A stretch of 64,000 nucleotides of DNA from Burkholderia sp. 4M9327F10 (GTDB lineage Bacteria; Pseudomonadota; Gammaproteobacteria; Burkholderiales; Burkholderiaceae): assembly GCF_005503145.1 (NCBI RefSeq), contig NZ_SCNV01000009.1:121240-185239 (forward strand), given 5' to 3'. Every line of letters starts with the position of its first letter. Position 1 is the first letter of the stretch. Shown one piece after another: positions 44,597 through 53,923 of this stretch. A program made the translations under genes and the position numbers. The notes beneath the pieces are model-generated. The model ran no database searches, was not told where the DNA came from, and saw only the letters and a program-made list of their open reading frames with translations.

Positions 44597-45076
44597 TTGA
44601 ATTTCGAACACCTCATCCAGATCAACGACCCGCTGAATCCGCTCGTTGAAACCCTGACCCGCGAACAGTTGTGGGAAGGCCTCGTGCTGCGCGCCGAACA
44701 GCCGCAGCTCTTCGTGCTGGGCCTCGATACCTGCACGATCCTGTCGCGCACCGAGGACACGCTCGAGCGCGAACTGCACTATGGCCAGGTGACGGTGCGC
44801 GACCGCGTTACGCTGCAGACCAACCAGAGCGTGCGCTACGACATCCTCGCCACTGAAACCTATGTGGGCGGTTCGCTCACCATGACGATCGAGCAACCCG
44901 ACGAGCTGCAACTGTTCCTGCGCTTCGAATACAGCACCACCCTGCCCGTCGCCGACGATGAAGACGCCCGTCAGACGCAGGAGATCGTCAAGTCGGCATA
45001 CCGCGAGTCGGATATCGACACGGTGCGGCTGATTCGCCAATACGTGCAAGGCAAGGAGCCCGGCGCGCTGCATTGA
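44597..45076 (+). CDS. DUF1857/AtaL-like SRPBCC protein (TTG start)
   Basis: 159 aa, matching DUF1857: 'FEHLIQINDPLNPLVETLTREQLWEGLVLRAEQPQLF' at the N terminus, 'RELHYGQVTVRDRVTLQ' and 'TIEQPDELQLFLRFEY'. Members have a START/SRPBCC ligand pocket of unknown function. The start is taken as TTG at 44597 because AAGGAAG lies 7 nt upstream and the family N terminus begins there. In-frame ATGs upstream (from 44538) lack a good ribosome-binding site. Confidence 0.82.
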   Translation: MNFEHLIQINDPLNPLVETLTREQLWEGLVLRAEQPQLFVLGLDTCTILSRTEDTLERELHYGQVTVRDRVTLQTNQSVRYDILATETYVGGSLTMTIEQPDELQLFLRFEYSTTLPVADDEDARQTQEIVKSAYRESDIDTVRLIRQYVQGKEPGALH

Positions 45077-45145
45077 GCGCTGGCGGGGCAATGCGGGATG
45101 ATGGCTATCGAAATATTAATCCGATGAATTTGGCAATCTTGTAAA

Positions 45146-45160
45146 TGGGAACGATTATCA
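45146..45160. promoter_or_regulatory. Fur-box-like sequence upstream of hemP
   Basis: TGGGAAC-G-ATTATCA matches the 7-1-7 Fur motif at 11 of 14 arm positions and has a perfect right arm. It ends 40 bp before the hemP ATG, consistent with iron-repressed transcription. Confidence 0.65.
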
Positions 45161-45200
45161 TTTAGAATCACTCCATCGAATCGACAAACCGACGGAACGA

Positions 45201-45461
45201 ATGAACGATCTCAACCGCTCTTCTACGCTTAGCCTGCGCCGCCCAGCGGCCGCTGCGCTAACCAGCCGTCCGAAAACCAGCACCACGGCCCCTGCGCCGC
45301 GGCAGCCCGCCGAGCGCAGTCCCGCGGCAACTGGAACCGCTGCGCCGGCCGTGCGCAGCGAGACCCTGCTGCAAGGCCGCAGTCACGTCAACATCGTGCA
45401 TAACGGCGAAACCTATCAGCTTCGCGCCACGCGGCTCGGCAAGCTGATTCTGACCAAGTAA
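45201..45461 (+). CDS. hemP: Hemin uptake protein HemP
   Basis: 86 aa. The C-terminal 35 residues (SETLLQGRSHVNIVHNGETYQLRATRLGKLILTK) are the HemP domain found at iron/heme loci. The N-terminal ~45 residues are Ala/Pro/Thr-rich and variable. In Burkholderia HemP is Fur-regulated and needed for full heme uptake receptor expression. No receptor gene follows within the window. Confidence 0.9.
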   Translation: MNDLNRSSTLSLRRPAAAALTSRPKTSTTAPAPRQPAERSPAATGTAAPAVRSETLLQGRSHVNIVHNGETYQLRATRLGKLILTK

Positions 45462-45856
45462 CGAGGTATCTACCGGGTATTGTGGGGACCACCTCCTCGA
45501 GAGGTGTTGGGCATTAGCCAGCCACGACGGCTTGCACGCGAGATCTAGACCCCTTCGTGCAACACACCAAGCCAGCCGTCGCAGCAAGCCAGGCCGTTTT
45601 TTTGGTTCTCACCCAAGGCGGACAGGCGCAATCGGCGCAGGTCGCTACGATTGAATGAGTGGTAAAGCGAAGCCGTGTGGATGGCAACATCCCACGGCTT
45701 TCGTGTTTTCTGGCTCTTGCTGGATTTTGCTGGCTGTTCCGGCATTGCCCGGCATGCCCTTGCTGCGGACACGGCGAGCGTTTGCGGGCCGCGCCGGGGG
45801 ATTCAGGCCCGGGAATTCAGGCCCGGGAATTCAGGCCCGCGGTTCACACCAGCAGT
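45462..45856. other. Intergenic region with a three-copy repeat
   Basis: About 395 bp between hemP and the converging HbpS-like gene. It contains GGGATTCAGGCCC then two copies of GGGAATTCAGGCCC head to tail at 45798-45838 (13, 14 and 14 bp). Frames here show no family features. No clear shared terminator was seen. Confidence 0.6.
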
Positions 45857-46264
45857 TCAGGCGCTCCCCAGCGCCGCGATGCCCGCGCGCGCCACGGCCG
45901 CATCCTGCTCCGATTTCACGCCGGACACGCCGATCGAGCCCACCACCTCGTCCTCGAAGACGATCGGCACACCGCCCTCCACCATCGCCACCAGCGGCGC
46001 GCTCAGGAATGCGGTGCGGCCATTCTTGACGATGTCCTCATACACTTTGGTTTCGCGTCGGCCGAGTACGGCCGTGCGGCCCTTGCCGATCGCCATTTCG
46101 ACGGTGCTGGGCGCGGTGTTGTCCATCCGGTGCAGATAGAGCAGATGACCACCGTCGTCGAAGATCGCGACAGTTACATGCCACTGGTTGGCAAGCGCGT
46201 GCGCTTCGGCAGCGGCGGCCATTTTCTTGACGTCTTCGTCGGTCAATGCAGGTTTGGTTCTCAC
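45857..46264 (-). CDS. HbpS/GlcG-family heme-binding protein (DUF336)
   Basis: 135 aa from GTG at 46264 (GAGG 7 nt upstream); the frame extends to 46333 without support. Family signatures are 'DEDVKKMAAAAEAHALANQWHVTVAIFDDGGHLLYLHRMD', 'RETKVYEDIVKNGR' and 'GSIGVSGVKSEQDAAVARAG'. HbpS-like proteins bind heme or participate in glycolate/redox loci. It lies at the end of the leftward ftr stretch, 35 bp after ftrD, pointing to iron/heme handling here. Confidence 0.85.
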   Translation of the reverse strand: MRTKPALTDEDVKKMAAAAEAHALANQWHVTVAIFDDGGHLLYLHRMDNTAPSTVEMAIGKGRTAVLGRRETKVYEDIVKNGRTAFLSAPLVAMVEGGVPIVFEDEVVGSIGVSGVKSEQDAAVARAGIAALGSA

Positions 46265-46299
46265 GGGCAGCCTCTTCGTCTCTGGAACACAACACGCCG

Positions 46300-47724
46300 T
46301 TAGCGCGTCCAGCCCCAGAACATCAGCCACCACGCACTATCGACGACTGCAAGTGCAGAGATAAACCATACCATCGCGAGACCGCGCCGGAAAAGCCGCG
46401 CGCTGTAACGACGCGTGACAAGCCACGCGAGCCATGCGCTCCACAGATTGGCCACGGCGAGGATCGCGATACGCAGGTCAGTGGCCCACCACAGTGAAAC
46501 ATGTTCCGCGCGCAGCAGCGACAACGTGGTCGCCGACAATCCGAGGAACACGCCTGCGCCTGCCAGTGGAATCAGCCCTTGCGAGAGATGATGCAGCCGC
46601 ACTGTACTGAAGCGGCCCAGGGTGCGGGTAGCGCCCATCAGCAGCGCCAGCAGGATCGTGCCGTAGACGAGTCCCGTGGCAACGATATAGGCGATCACCA
46701 GCGTGCCGTCGAGCCAGGAAAATACATCGTTCTGCTCAGGGTAATGGGTGAACAGAAACCACGGTGCGTTGGTGTCGAGCGGCCAGGTGATATCGCGGTC
46801 CACCAGCCAGGTGGCGAGGAACATTTTCAGATCGACGAACCATGTCGACACGGTCCAGTGAAACGCGCCGATTGCGATGCCGAGCAGGCCGTAGAGGATC
46901 AACGCGGTATCCCACGCACTCGCTTGCCGGTCGCCAAGCTCCACCACTTCCGAGGACGGCGCGCGCCAAGTCAAGGCAATCGCGTCGCGGTGACCGCTGC
47001 AGCGGCCGCACATATGGCACGCCGCCGCGCCCTTCATGTTGCGCAACGGCACGAGCGGCGCGCAGTTGACCGGAATCACGCGATGGCCATGCTCGCCCTC
47101 TTTGTACGAGCGGCGCCAGGCGTCCTCGTTGACCTTATAGTGAAATGGTGCGAGCCGCGCCAGAAGCGAAAAGACCCCGTTGACCGGGCACAGATATTTG
47201 CACCAGACACGTTTCTCGCGTCCATACAGCAGACCGATGATCATTGCGGCAAAGGTCGAGCCTCCGAGCACCAGCAGCACCGCCTTCGGATACTGGTAGA
47301 CGCTCACCATCTGGCCATAGATGGTCGTGAGGCCGAAGGCGACGAACGGCCAGCCGCCCCAGCGCATCCAGCGCGGAATCGCCCAGCCGCGGCCGAATCT
47401 GCTGGCGAATTCGGCGAGCGCGCCCTCGGGGCACAGCACCCCGCACCACACGCGGCCGAGCATCACCATGGAAAGCAGCACGAATGGCCACCAGATGCCC
47501 CAGAACACGAACTGCGCGGCGAGCGTCAGATTGGTCCACAGGTGCGCGGTCTCGTCGGGTAGCGCTGTAAAGGCCGGCACCAGGATCAGGAACGCATACA
47601 CCGCTACGACAACCCACTGAATGCCGCGAATCAGCCCGCCATGGCGCTGCATCCACTGGCCGGCGGCAGCGAGCCGGCTCTCACGACCGGAGCGGTTGCC
47701 GGGGCGACTGAGCGCCCCATTCAT
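46300..47724 (-). CDS. ftrD: FtrD-like 4Fe-4S ferredoxin membrane protein
   Basis: 474 aa with about ten membrane helices and Cys-rich motifs 'RVWCGVLCPEGALAE', 'RVWCKYLCPVNGVFSLL' and 'CHMCGRCSGHRDAI', a NosR/RdxA-type polyferredoxin. In Burkholderia and Bordetella, FtrD passes electrons for the FtrABCD ferrous iron uptake system. The ATG at 47724 overlaps the ftrC stop by 4 bp (ATGA). The same frame runs on to 48030, but that stretch is the shadow of ftrC. Confidence 0.88.
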   Translation of the reverse strand: MNGALSRPGNRSGRESRLAAAGQWMQRHGGLIRGIQWVVVAVYAFLILVPAFTALPDETAHLWTNLTLAAQFVFWGIWWPFVLLSMVMLGRVWCGVLCPEGALAEFASRFGRGWAIPRWMRWGGWPFVAFGLTTIYGQMVSVYQYPKAVLLVLGGSTFAAMIIGLLYGREKRVWCKYLCPVNGVFSLLARLAPFHYKVNEDAWRRSYKEGEHGHRVIPVNCAPLVPLRNMKGAAACHMCGRCSGHRDAIALTWRAPSSEVVELGDRQASAWDTALILYGLLGIAIGAFHWTVSTWFVDLKMFLATWLVDRDITWPLDTNAPWFLFTHYPEQNDVFSWLDGTLVIAYIVATGLVYGTILLALLMGATRTLGRFSTVRLHHLSQGLIPLAGAGVFLGLSATTLSLLRAEHVSLWWATDLRIAILAVANLWSAWLAWLVTRRYSARLFRRGLAMVWFISALAVVDSAWWLMFWGWTR

Positions 47725-48566
47725 GCCGCGCGCCCTGCTGTCTGCTGCGCCGGCCGCCGGTTGGCGCGGCGCACCAGCAGAGACACAATGCCCCAGTACG
47801 CCGCGTAGGCAATCAGATTCATCAGCGCCGGATGGGCGCGATAGCCGGTCAGCGTAGCGACGAGCGAACCGAAGGTGCCCGAATCGTCCAGCAACGCGGA
47901 GGTGTTCCACAGTTGATCCACCAGCGTGGGCAGCATTTCCTTGTCGATCAGTTTGTCGACGCCCGTCTGGAACAGGCCCGCACCGAGGAACAGCAGCATG
48001 ATTTCGGTGACGCGGAAAAAGAGCCGCCACGAGAAGAGTTTGCCGCCCAGTTGCAGCACATAGAACGTCAGGAGTGCGAGGCCGAGGCCGATCAGCACAG
48101 CGAGCATCTGACTGCCGTCCACGTGGCCCGACTGGCCGAAACCGAGGCCGTACAGGAAGATAACCGTCTCGCTGCCTTCACGGGCAATCGCCAGCGCGAC
48201 CAGCACGGCGATGCCCCACCAGTTCGAATCGCGCGTGCTTTGCTGCAGCGACTGCTCCATGTCGCGCTTGAGCGTGCGGCCGTGCTGTTTCATCCACAGC
48301 ACCATCTGCACGATCAATACGCAGGCAACCAGCACCATCGCAGTCTGGAAATAGTCCTGCGCGTCGCCGGACAGCACTTCGGTGAAACCGATCAGCGCCG
48401 CGCCTAGCGCGATTGCCGCGAGGATGCCCACACCGACGCCCGCCCACAGATACGGCAAGCCGCGGCGCGCGTCGTCGTCGCCGTTTTTCAGCCACGCATA
48501 CAGGATGCCGACGACCAGCAGCGCCTCGACGCTCTCCCGCCACACGATGAACAACACCTGACCCAT
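47721..48566 (-). CDS. ftrC: FtrC-like FTR1-family iron permease
   Basis: 281 aa, seven-helix permease with the two iron-binding REXXE motifs, 'RESVEAL' near residue 10 and 'REGSETVIF' near 144. It brings ferric or periplasmically oxidised iron across the inner membrane. The ATG at 48566 avoids a longer non-membrane N terminus. Confidence 0.9.
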   Translation of the reverse strand: MGQVLFIVWRESVEALLVVGILYAWLKNGDDDARRGLPYLWAGVGVGILAAIALGAALIGFTEVLSGDAQDYFQTAMVLVACVLIVQMVLWMKQHGRTLKRDMEQSLQQSTRDSNWWGIAVLVALAIAREGSETVIFLYGLGFGQSGHVDGSQMLAVLIGLGLALLTFYVLQLGGKLFSWRLFFRVTEIMLLFLGAGLFQTGVDKLIDKEMLPTLVDQLWNTSALLDDSGTFGSLVATLTGYRAHPALMNLIAYAAYWGIVSLLVRRANRRPAQQTAGRAA

Positions 48567-48674
48567 CGAACTTCTCCTACTGCCCGGGCGGACACCTTGC
48601 GGCCACACCCGGACTCATTGCCGACCTAACGTGCGCAGCCTCGTTGCCCAGCCTCGCCCGAACTGCTTTCGCGA

Positions 48675-49007
48675 CTACTTCGCAACGATCACGCCTTGCG
48701 CCTGCTGATGGAAATCGTCGAAAAACCGGTACTCGCCCGGCGACAACGGCGCGATCACCACGAACGACTCCGCGCCCGGTGCGAGCACCTTCTCCTTGCG
48801 CAACTGGACGCTTTCGAACTCAGCCGCGCCCTTACCCGAGTTGCGCACCTCGATCTTGATGCGCTGACCGGCCGGCACTTCGATACGCGCCGGATTGAGC
48901 TTGCCGTCGGTCATTTCCAGCTTGAAGGTCGGCAAGTCGGCCGCGTACGCAGCGCCGACGAGCGACGTCGTCATGGCGAGAATGGCGATCTTTCGATTGA
49001 TTCTCAT
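48675..49007 (-). CDS. ftrB: FtrB-like periplasmic cupredoxin
   Basis: 110 aa. A signal peptide (about 1-22, ending YAA) precedes a cupredoxin_1-type domain: 'KLNPARIEVPAGQRIKIEVRNSGKGAAEFES' and 'SPGEYRFFDDFHQQAQGVIVAK'. Typical blue-copper Cys is absent, as in FtrB/EfeO-type cupredoxins. It is thought to oxidise or hand over iron before FtrC. It is 108 bp before ftrC and 28 bp after ftrA. Confidence 0.88.
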   Translation of the reverse strand: MRINRKIAILAMTTSLVGAAYAADLPTFKLEMTDGKLNPARIEVPAGQRIKIEVRNSGKGAAEFESVQLRKEKVLAPGAESFVVIAPLSPGEYRFFDDFHQQAQGVIVAK

Positions 49008-49035
49008 TGGCTGATCCGGAAGACGTGGCGCGTCA

Positions 49036-49584
49036 TCAGTAACCGCCCTTCTTGCCGATGCCTGCGTATGTGAAGTCGTATTCGAGCGTGAACGGCTTGA
49101 ACCACGGGCCCACGCCGGTTTCCTTGTCGACGTGACGGCCGAACGCCATCTGGCCGGTTTGCATCGGCGGTGCAATGAAGAGTTTCAGGTGGTATTTGCC
49201 GGGGCCTTGCAGTTTGACGTTATCGCCGTAGTGCGGACCGTCGCTCGCGACCATGGCCATCAGTTCGCCTTTCTGTGTCTGGGTCGAACCGGCCTTCGAC
49301 AGCTCGTAGCCAACCTGCAGGTACGGCATCCAGTCACCTTCGGCAAAACCGGTCGGGTTGTTCTTGACCGCGTGGATATCGGCTTCGAGGTGAACGTCGG
49401 AATCAGACGCCTTGCGCATCATGCCTTCCGGCTCCATCGTGATCGGCTGCAGATAGACGGCGCCGATTTCCATGCCGCCCTGAATCTGCTGCTTGCCGAT
49501 CGGATATTCGGCGGCCGTTGCCGAGAGCGCGACAAGCGCGACGACGGCAGCCATGCCGCCGCGCAGGAATGAAGAAACCCGCAT
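49036..49584 (-). CDS. ftrA: FtrA/P19-like periplasmic iron-binding protein
   Basis: 182 aa. A signal peptide (cleavage near SATAA-EYPIG) precedes a P19/Tpd domain: 'IGAVYLQPITMEPEGMMRKASDSDVHLEADIHAVKNN' and 'YGDNVKLQGPGKYHLKLFI'. Met and His residues of the metal site fall in this part (MEPEGMM and HLEADIHA). First gene of leftward ftrABCD, preceded by a Fur-like box at 49682. Confidence 0.92.
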   Translation of the reverse strand: MRVSSFLRGGMAAVVALVALSATAAEYPIGKQQIQGGMEIGAVYLQPITMEPEGMMRKASDSDVHLEADIHAVKNNPTGFAEGDWMPYLQVGYELSKAGSTQTQKGELMAMVASDGPHYGDNVKLQGPGKYHLKLFIAPPMQTGQMAFGRHVDKETGVGPWFKPFTLEYDFTYAGIGKKGGY

Positions 49585-49681
49585 TGAAACTCCTTGTTTT
49601 TTGACTGAGACGACGGAAACCGGGCTGAAAATGGTGCACGCCGTTTCATGCAATTTCATTTCACACAATTACTAACGCTAA

Positions 49682-49696
49682 TGCGAACCATTCTCA
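49682..49696. promoter_or_regulatory. Fur-box-like sequence upstream of ftrA
   Basis: TGCGAAC-C-ATTCTCA matches the 7-1-7 Fur motif at 10 of 14 arm positions and lies about 100 bp before the ftrA start. Confidence 0.55.
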
Positions 49697-49750
49697 ATAT
49701 AGTCGCGAGTTTATCATTCTTCGTGGTCGAGAACAAATAAGAATGCTGTG

Positions 49751-49842
49751 AAGTCCTTGTAGGACAAGGACTTTGCACGGAGCCTGGGTCGAGGACTTTC
49801 CCAGCAAGGCCGCCGAATTAAACCTTACAGAACGGCCTTGCT
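49751..49842. other. Two perfect hairpins in the ftrA-uvrB intergenic region
   Basis: AAGTCCTTG/CAAGGACTT with a TAGGA loop (49751-49773) is followed by AGCAAGGCCG/CGGCCTTGCT with a 20-nt spacer (49803-49842). The region 49585-50026 has no supported gene. The first hairpin has no U-tract, so it is not a standard terminator. A small RNA or transcription-end structure for the leftward uvrB is possible. Confidence 0.5.
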
Positions 49843-50026
49843 CGGGGTCAGAAGGATGTGGAGGACTGAGGACAGGTGCGCCGCCGCGCCGTGCGCACCT
49901 TGGATTAAGGCCGGGCGGCGCGACGGCGCCCGGCAGTTCGTCATATAGCGAGGCGCCAGGATCCGAAGACGTTCCAGCGCCATATGCCGATTCGGCCGAT
50001 CAGGCCGCTTACGTCGATTACGCCAA

Positions 50027-52120
50027 TCAGCTCGTCCCGGTCAGATGGTCGCCCACATTGGCGCCGAATACCCGCTGACGCAACAGCGCCAGCTCGTCGC
50101 GCGTCTGGGCCGCCTTCTCGAACTCGAGGTTCTTGGCGTGCTCCATCATCTGCTTTTCGAGGCGTTTCAGTTCCTTGGCCAACTGCTTCTCGGACATGTC
50201 TTCGAACTTGGCGCGCTGTTGCTGCTCCTTCAGTTCAGCGCGCGCCTCGTCGACGTTGTAGACGCCGTCGATGATGTCCTTGATGCGCTTGACCACGCCA
50301 CGCGGCGTGATACCCATTTTCTCGTTGAAGGAAATCTGCTTTTGGCGGCGCCGCTCGGTTTCGTCGATTGCGCGGCGCATCGAATCGGTGACGCGATCCG
50401 CGTACAGGATCGCCCGGCCGTTCACGTTCCGCGCGGCCCGGCCAATCGTCTGGATCAGCGAGCGCTCGGCACGCAGGAAGCCTTCCTTGTCCGCGTCGAG
50501 AATCGCCACCAGCGACACTTCCGGAATGTCGAGCCCTTCGCGCAGCAGGTTGATCCCCACCAGCACGTCGAACGTGCCCAGGCGCAGATCGCGGATGATT
50601 TCGACCCGCTCGACGGTGTCGATGTCGCTGTGCAGATAGCGCACCTTGACGCCGTGGTCGGCAAGGAACTCGGTCAACTGCTCGGCCATGCGCTTGGTCA
50701 GCACCGTGACCAGTACACGGTCGCCTGCCTTGACGCGCTCATTGATCTCCGAGAGCACGTCGTCGACCTGGGTGCGCGCCGGACGCACGTCGATTTCGGG
50801 ATCGACGAGGCCCGTCGGCCGCACCAGTTGCTCGGCCACCTGCCCTGCCGTCTTCTGCTCGTAGTCGGCCGGCGTGGCAGAGACAAACACCACCTGGCGC
50901 ATCTTGCGCTCGAACTCGTTGAACTTGAGCGGCCGGTTATCCAGTGCCGACGGCAGCCGGAAGCCGTAATCGACAAGGTTTTCCTTGCGCGCCCGGTCGC
51001 CGTTGTACATGCCGTTCAACTGCCCGATCAGCACATGCGATTCGTCGAGCAGCATCAGCGCGTCGCTCGGCAGGTAGTCGACCAGCGTCGGCGGCGGCTC
51101 GCCAGGCGCCGCGCCGGAGAAGTGCCGCGAATAGTTCTCGATGCCCTTGCAGAAGCCCAGTTCCTGCAGCATTTCCAGGTCGAAACGGGTGCGCTGCTCG
51201 AGGCGTTGCGCCTCCACCAGCTTGCCCTCGCCGTAGAAAAACTCCAGCCGCTCGCGCAGTTCGCTCTTGATCGTCTCCACCGCGCGCATCACGGTTTCGC
51301 GCGGCGTCACATAGTGCGATGACGGGTAGACGGTAAAGCGCGGAATCTTCTGACGCACTCGGCCCGTCAGCGGATCGAACAGTTGCAGCGTGTCGATCTC
51401 GTCGTCGAACAGCTCGACCCGCACGGCCATTTCCGCGTGCTCCGCCGGGAAGATGTCGATCGTGTCGCCGCGCACGCGGAACGCGCCGCGCTGGAATTCG
51501 GTTTCGTTGCGGTTGTACTGCATCGCAATCAGCCGCGCGATGATGTCGCGCTGACCGATCTTGTCGCCGGTGCGCAGTGTCAGAATCATCTGATGATATT
51601 CGGACGGGTTACCGATACCGTAGATCGCCGAGACCGTCGCCACGATCACCACGTCGCGCCGCTCCATCAGGCTCTTGGTGGCCGAGAGGCGCATCTGCTC
51701 GATATGTTCGTTGATCGACGAGTCTTTCTCGATGAACAGGTCGCGCTGCGGCACGTACGCTTCCGGCTGGTAGTAGTCGTAGTACGAGACGAAGTACTCG
51801 ACCGCGTTGCGCGGAAAGAACTCGCGAAACTCCGAATAAAGCTGGGCCGCGAGCGTCTTGTTCGGCGCGAACACGATTGCCGGCCGCCCGAGCCGCGCGA
51901 TGGTATTGGCCATCGTGAAGGTCTTGCCGGATCCGGTCACGCCGAGCAGGGTCTGGAACGACAGGCCGTCCTCCACCCCTTCGACGAGCGTGTCGATAGC
52001 GGTGGGCTGGTCGCCGGCCGGCGGGTATGGCTGGTAAAGCTGGAATGGCGAGCCTTCGAACGTCACGAATTTCGACTCGTCGAGAGCGTCGTTGACTTCG
52101 GTCAGATGATGTTCGGACAT
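50027..52120 (-). CDS. uvrB: Excinuclease ABC subunit B
   Basis: 697 aa. UvrB is the damage-verifying helicase of nucleotide excision repair. Walker A is [10 protein letters not shown], the beta-hairpin region contains '[14 protein letters not shown]', the DEAD-like box is DESHVLIG, and the C-terminal UVR motif '[32 protein letters not shown]' is complete. The ATG at 52120 was chosen because the ~80 residues further upstream in frame are not UvrB-like. Confidence 0.96.
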   Translation of the reverse strand: MSEHHLTEVNDALDESKFVTFEGSPFQLYQPYPPAGDQPTAIDTLVEGVEDGLSFQTLLGVTGSGKTFTMANTIARLGRPAIVFAPNKTLAAQLYSEFREFFPRNAVEYFVSYYDYYQPEAYVPQRDLFIEKDSSINEHIEQMRLSATKSLMERRDVVIVATVSAIYGIGNPSEYHQMILTLRTGDKIGQRDIIARLIAMQYNRNETEFQRGAFRVRGDTIDIFPAEHAEMAVRVELFDDEIDTLQLFDPLTGRVRQKIPRFTVYPSSHYVTPRETVMRAVETIKSELRERLEFFYGEGKLVEAQRLEQRTRFDLEMLQELGFCKGIENYSRHFSGAAPGEPPPTLVDYLPSDALMLLDESHVLIGQLNGMYNGDRARKENLVDYGFRLPSALDNRPLKFNEFERKMRQVVFVSATPADYEQKTAGQVAEQLVRPTGLVDPEIDVRPARTQVDDVLSEINERVKAGDRVLVTVLTKRMAEQLTEFLADHGVKVRYLHSDIDTVERVEIIRDLRLGTFDVLVGINLLREGLDIPEVSLVAILDADKEGFLRAERSLIQTIGRAARNVNGRAILYADRVTDSMRRAIDETERRRQKQISFNEKMGITPRGVVKRIKDIIDGVYNVDEARAELKEQQQRAKFEDMSEKQLAKELKRLEKQMMEHAKNLEFEKAAQTRDELALLRQRVFGANVGDHLTGTS

Positions 52121-52579
52121 GGGTGCGGCACCAGGGCCTGGGCAAAGGACTATTCTAGCGGTTTGCGCGAGCGCGGGCTGAGCGCATGACGGGCGGGTGG
52201 CTTTGCCGGATTCGCACTGCTGCGCACCCGGCAAGGTGCATCTGACAGCGAACCGGAGCGCTGTCCAACGCGGGCGCTTGCGGCCGCTGCCGGGGCTGGC
52301 CCAGCGGCTGGCCAGCCGCCGCCGGGGTGTCGAATCTGGCGCCAAAGCGCTGTTTTTCAAGCAAATAATCCGCTGCCGTGGACAGGATGGGCCAAAAAAC
52401 CCGTCAGGATTCGCTACAATGGCATGCTGCGCTCGCTGCTGCCGTCCCGAATTCGGCCCGTCCGAACCGCCTTGTCTGCCTGTGCCGTGCCTGCATCACC
52501 GCAGAATCCGGGCACGCATTCACTGCCGGGCCGCAGCCACGCCTGAAGCCGTCCCTCTTTTCACTACTGCCGAACCATC
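52121..52579. other. Intergenic region between uvrB and tyrB
   Basis: About 460 bp holding the two divergent promoters. Frames on both strands lack family motifs. No SOS (LexA) box with a confident CTG-N10-CAG pattern was identified by eye, which does not exclude one. Confidence 0.45.
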
Positions 52580-53779
52580 ATGTCTCTGTTCTCCGCCGTC
52601 GAACTTGCTCCCCGCGACCCGATCCTGGGCCTGAACGAAGCCTTCAACGCCGATGCGCGCACCACCAAGGTCAACCTGGGCGTGGGCGTGTACTTCAATG
52701 AAGAAGGCAAGATTCCGCTGCTGCGCGCCGTGCGCGACGCGGAAAAGGCACGTGTCGAAGCGGCGCTGCCGCGCGGCTACCTGCCGATCGAAGGCATTGC
52801 TGCCTACGACGCGGCGGTACAGAAACTGCTGCTCGGCAACGACTCCCCGCTGATCGCCGCAGGCCGCGTGGTCACCGCTCAGGCACTGGGCGGCACGGGC
52901 GCGCTGAAGATCGGCGCAGACTTCCTGAAGCGCGTGAACCCGGCCGCCAAGGTCGCGATCAGCGACCCGAGCTGGGAAAACCACCGTGCGCTGTTCGAAG
53001 GCGCGGGTTTCGAGGTCGTCTCGTACCCGTACTACGACGCCAGCACCAACGGCGTGAACTTCGAAGGCATGCTGAGCGCGCTGAACGGCTATGCGGCCGG
53101 TACGGTCGTCGTCCTGCACGCGTGCTGCCACAACCCGACCGGCGTCGACCTGAGCGCAGCCCAATGGCAGCAGATCGTCGAAGTGGTCAAGGCCCGCGAA
53201 CTGGTGCCGTTCCTCGACATCGCCTATCAGGGCTTTGGCGACAACATCGAATCGGACGCCGCGGCTGTGCGCCTGTTCGCACAGGCTGAACTGAACGTGT
53301 TCGTCTCGTCGTCGTTCTCGAAGTCGTTCTCGCTGTATGGCGAGCGTATCGGCGCACTGTCGATCATCACGAGCAGCAAGGAAGAAGCTGGCCGCGTGCT
53401 GTCGCAACTCAAGCGCGTGATCCGCACGAACTACTCGAACCCGCCCACGCATGGCGGCTCGGTCGTCGCTGCGGTGCTCGGCTCGCCCGAACTGCGCGCC
53501 CTGTGGGAAACGGAACTCGGCGAAATGCGCGATCGCATCCGCGCAATGCGTAACGGCCTGGTGGAACGTCTGAAGGCAAGCGGTGTGGACCGCGACTTCA
53601 GCTTCGTCAACGCGCAACGCGGTATGTTCTCGTACTCGGGTCTGACTTCGGCGCAAGTGGACCGTCTGCGTGACGAGTTCGGCATCTACGCGGTGAGCAC
53701 GGGTCGCATCTGCGTGGCTGCGCTGAACACGCGCAACCTCGATGTGGTCGCCAGCGCAATTGCACACGTCCTGAAGTAA
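52580..53779 (+). CDS. tyrB: Aromatic/aspartate aminotransferase (class I, TyrB/AspC type)
   Basis: 399 aa. It transfers amino groups between aromatic or acidic amino acids and 2-oxoglutarate with PLP. The active-site Lys is in 'SSSFSKSFSLYGERIG'. 'VLHACCHNPTGVD' and 'DIAYQGFGD' carry the PLP-binding Asn/Asp/Tyr, and the substrate Arg is near the C-terminal 'STGRICVAALN'. TyrB versus AspC specificity cannot be fixed by eye. A terminator follows. Confidence 0.92.
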   Translation: MSLFSAVELAPRDPILGLNEAFNADARTTKVNLGVGVYFNEEGKIPLLRAVRDAEKARVEAALPRGYLPIEGIAAYDAAVQKLLLGNDSPLIAAGRVVTAQALGGTGALKIGADFLKRVNPAAKVAISDPSWENHRALFEGAGFEVVSYPYYDASTNGVNFEGMLSALNGYAAGTVVVLHACCHNPTGVDLSAAQWQQIVEVVKARELVPFLDIAYQGFGDNIESDAAAVRLFAQAELNVFVSSSFSKSFSLYGERIGALSIITSSKEEAGRVLSQLKRVIRTNYSNPPTHGGSVVAAVLGSPELRALWETELGEMRDRIRAMRNGLVERLKASGVDRDFSFVNAQRGMFSYSGLTSAQVDRLRDEFGIYAVSTGRICVAALNTRNLDVVASAIAHVLK

Positions 53780-53851
53780 GGTCGTGAGGAGACGCGGCGC
53801 GAGCTAGCGCCGCGCGTTCCCTGCTTCGGCTTGGCGATTGAAAGATGTGCT

Positions 53852-53888
53852 AAAAAACGGCGCCCATTTTCAGATGGGCGCCGTTTTT
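53852..53888. terminator. Bidirectional terminator between tyrB and the patatin gene
   Basis: CGGCGCCCAT (53858-53867) pairs with ATGGGCGCCG (53874-53883), loop TTTCAG, flanked by A6 and T5. It serves converging genes on both sides. Confidence 0.9.
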
Positions 53889-53923
53889 GTTGGGTGCTGA
53901 AGAACCGAAGTATCAGCGCTTGG

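Noticed and set aside
47725..48030. In-frame extension upstream of ftrD
   Set aside because: It is the alternative frame of ftrC; ATG 47724 overlaps the ftrC stop as expected for coupled genes.
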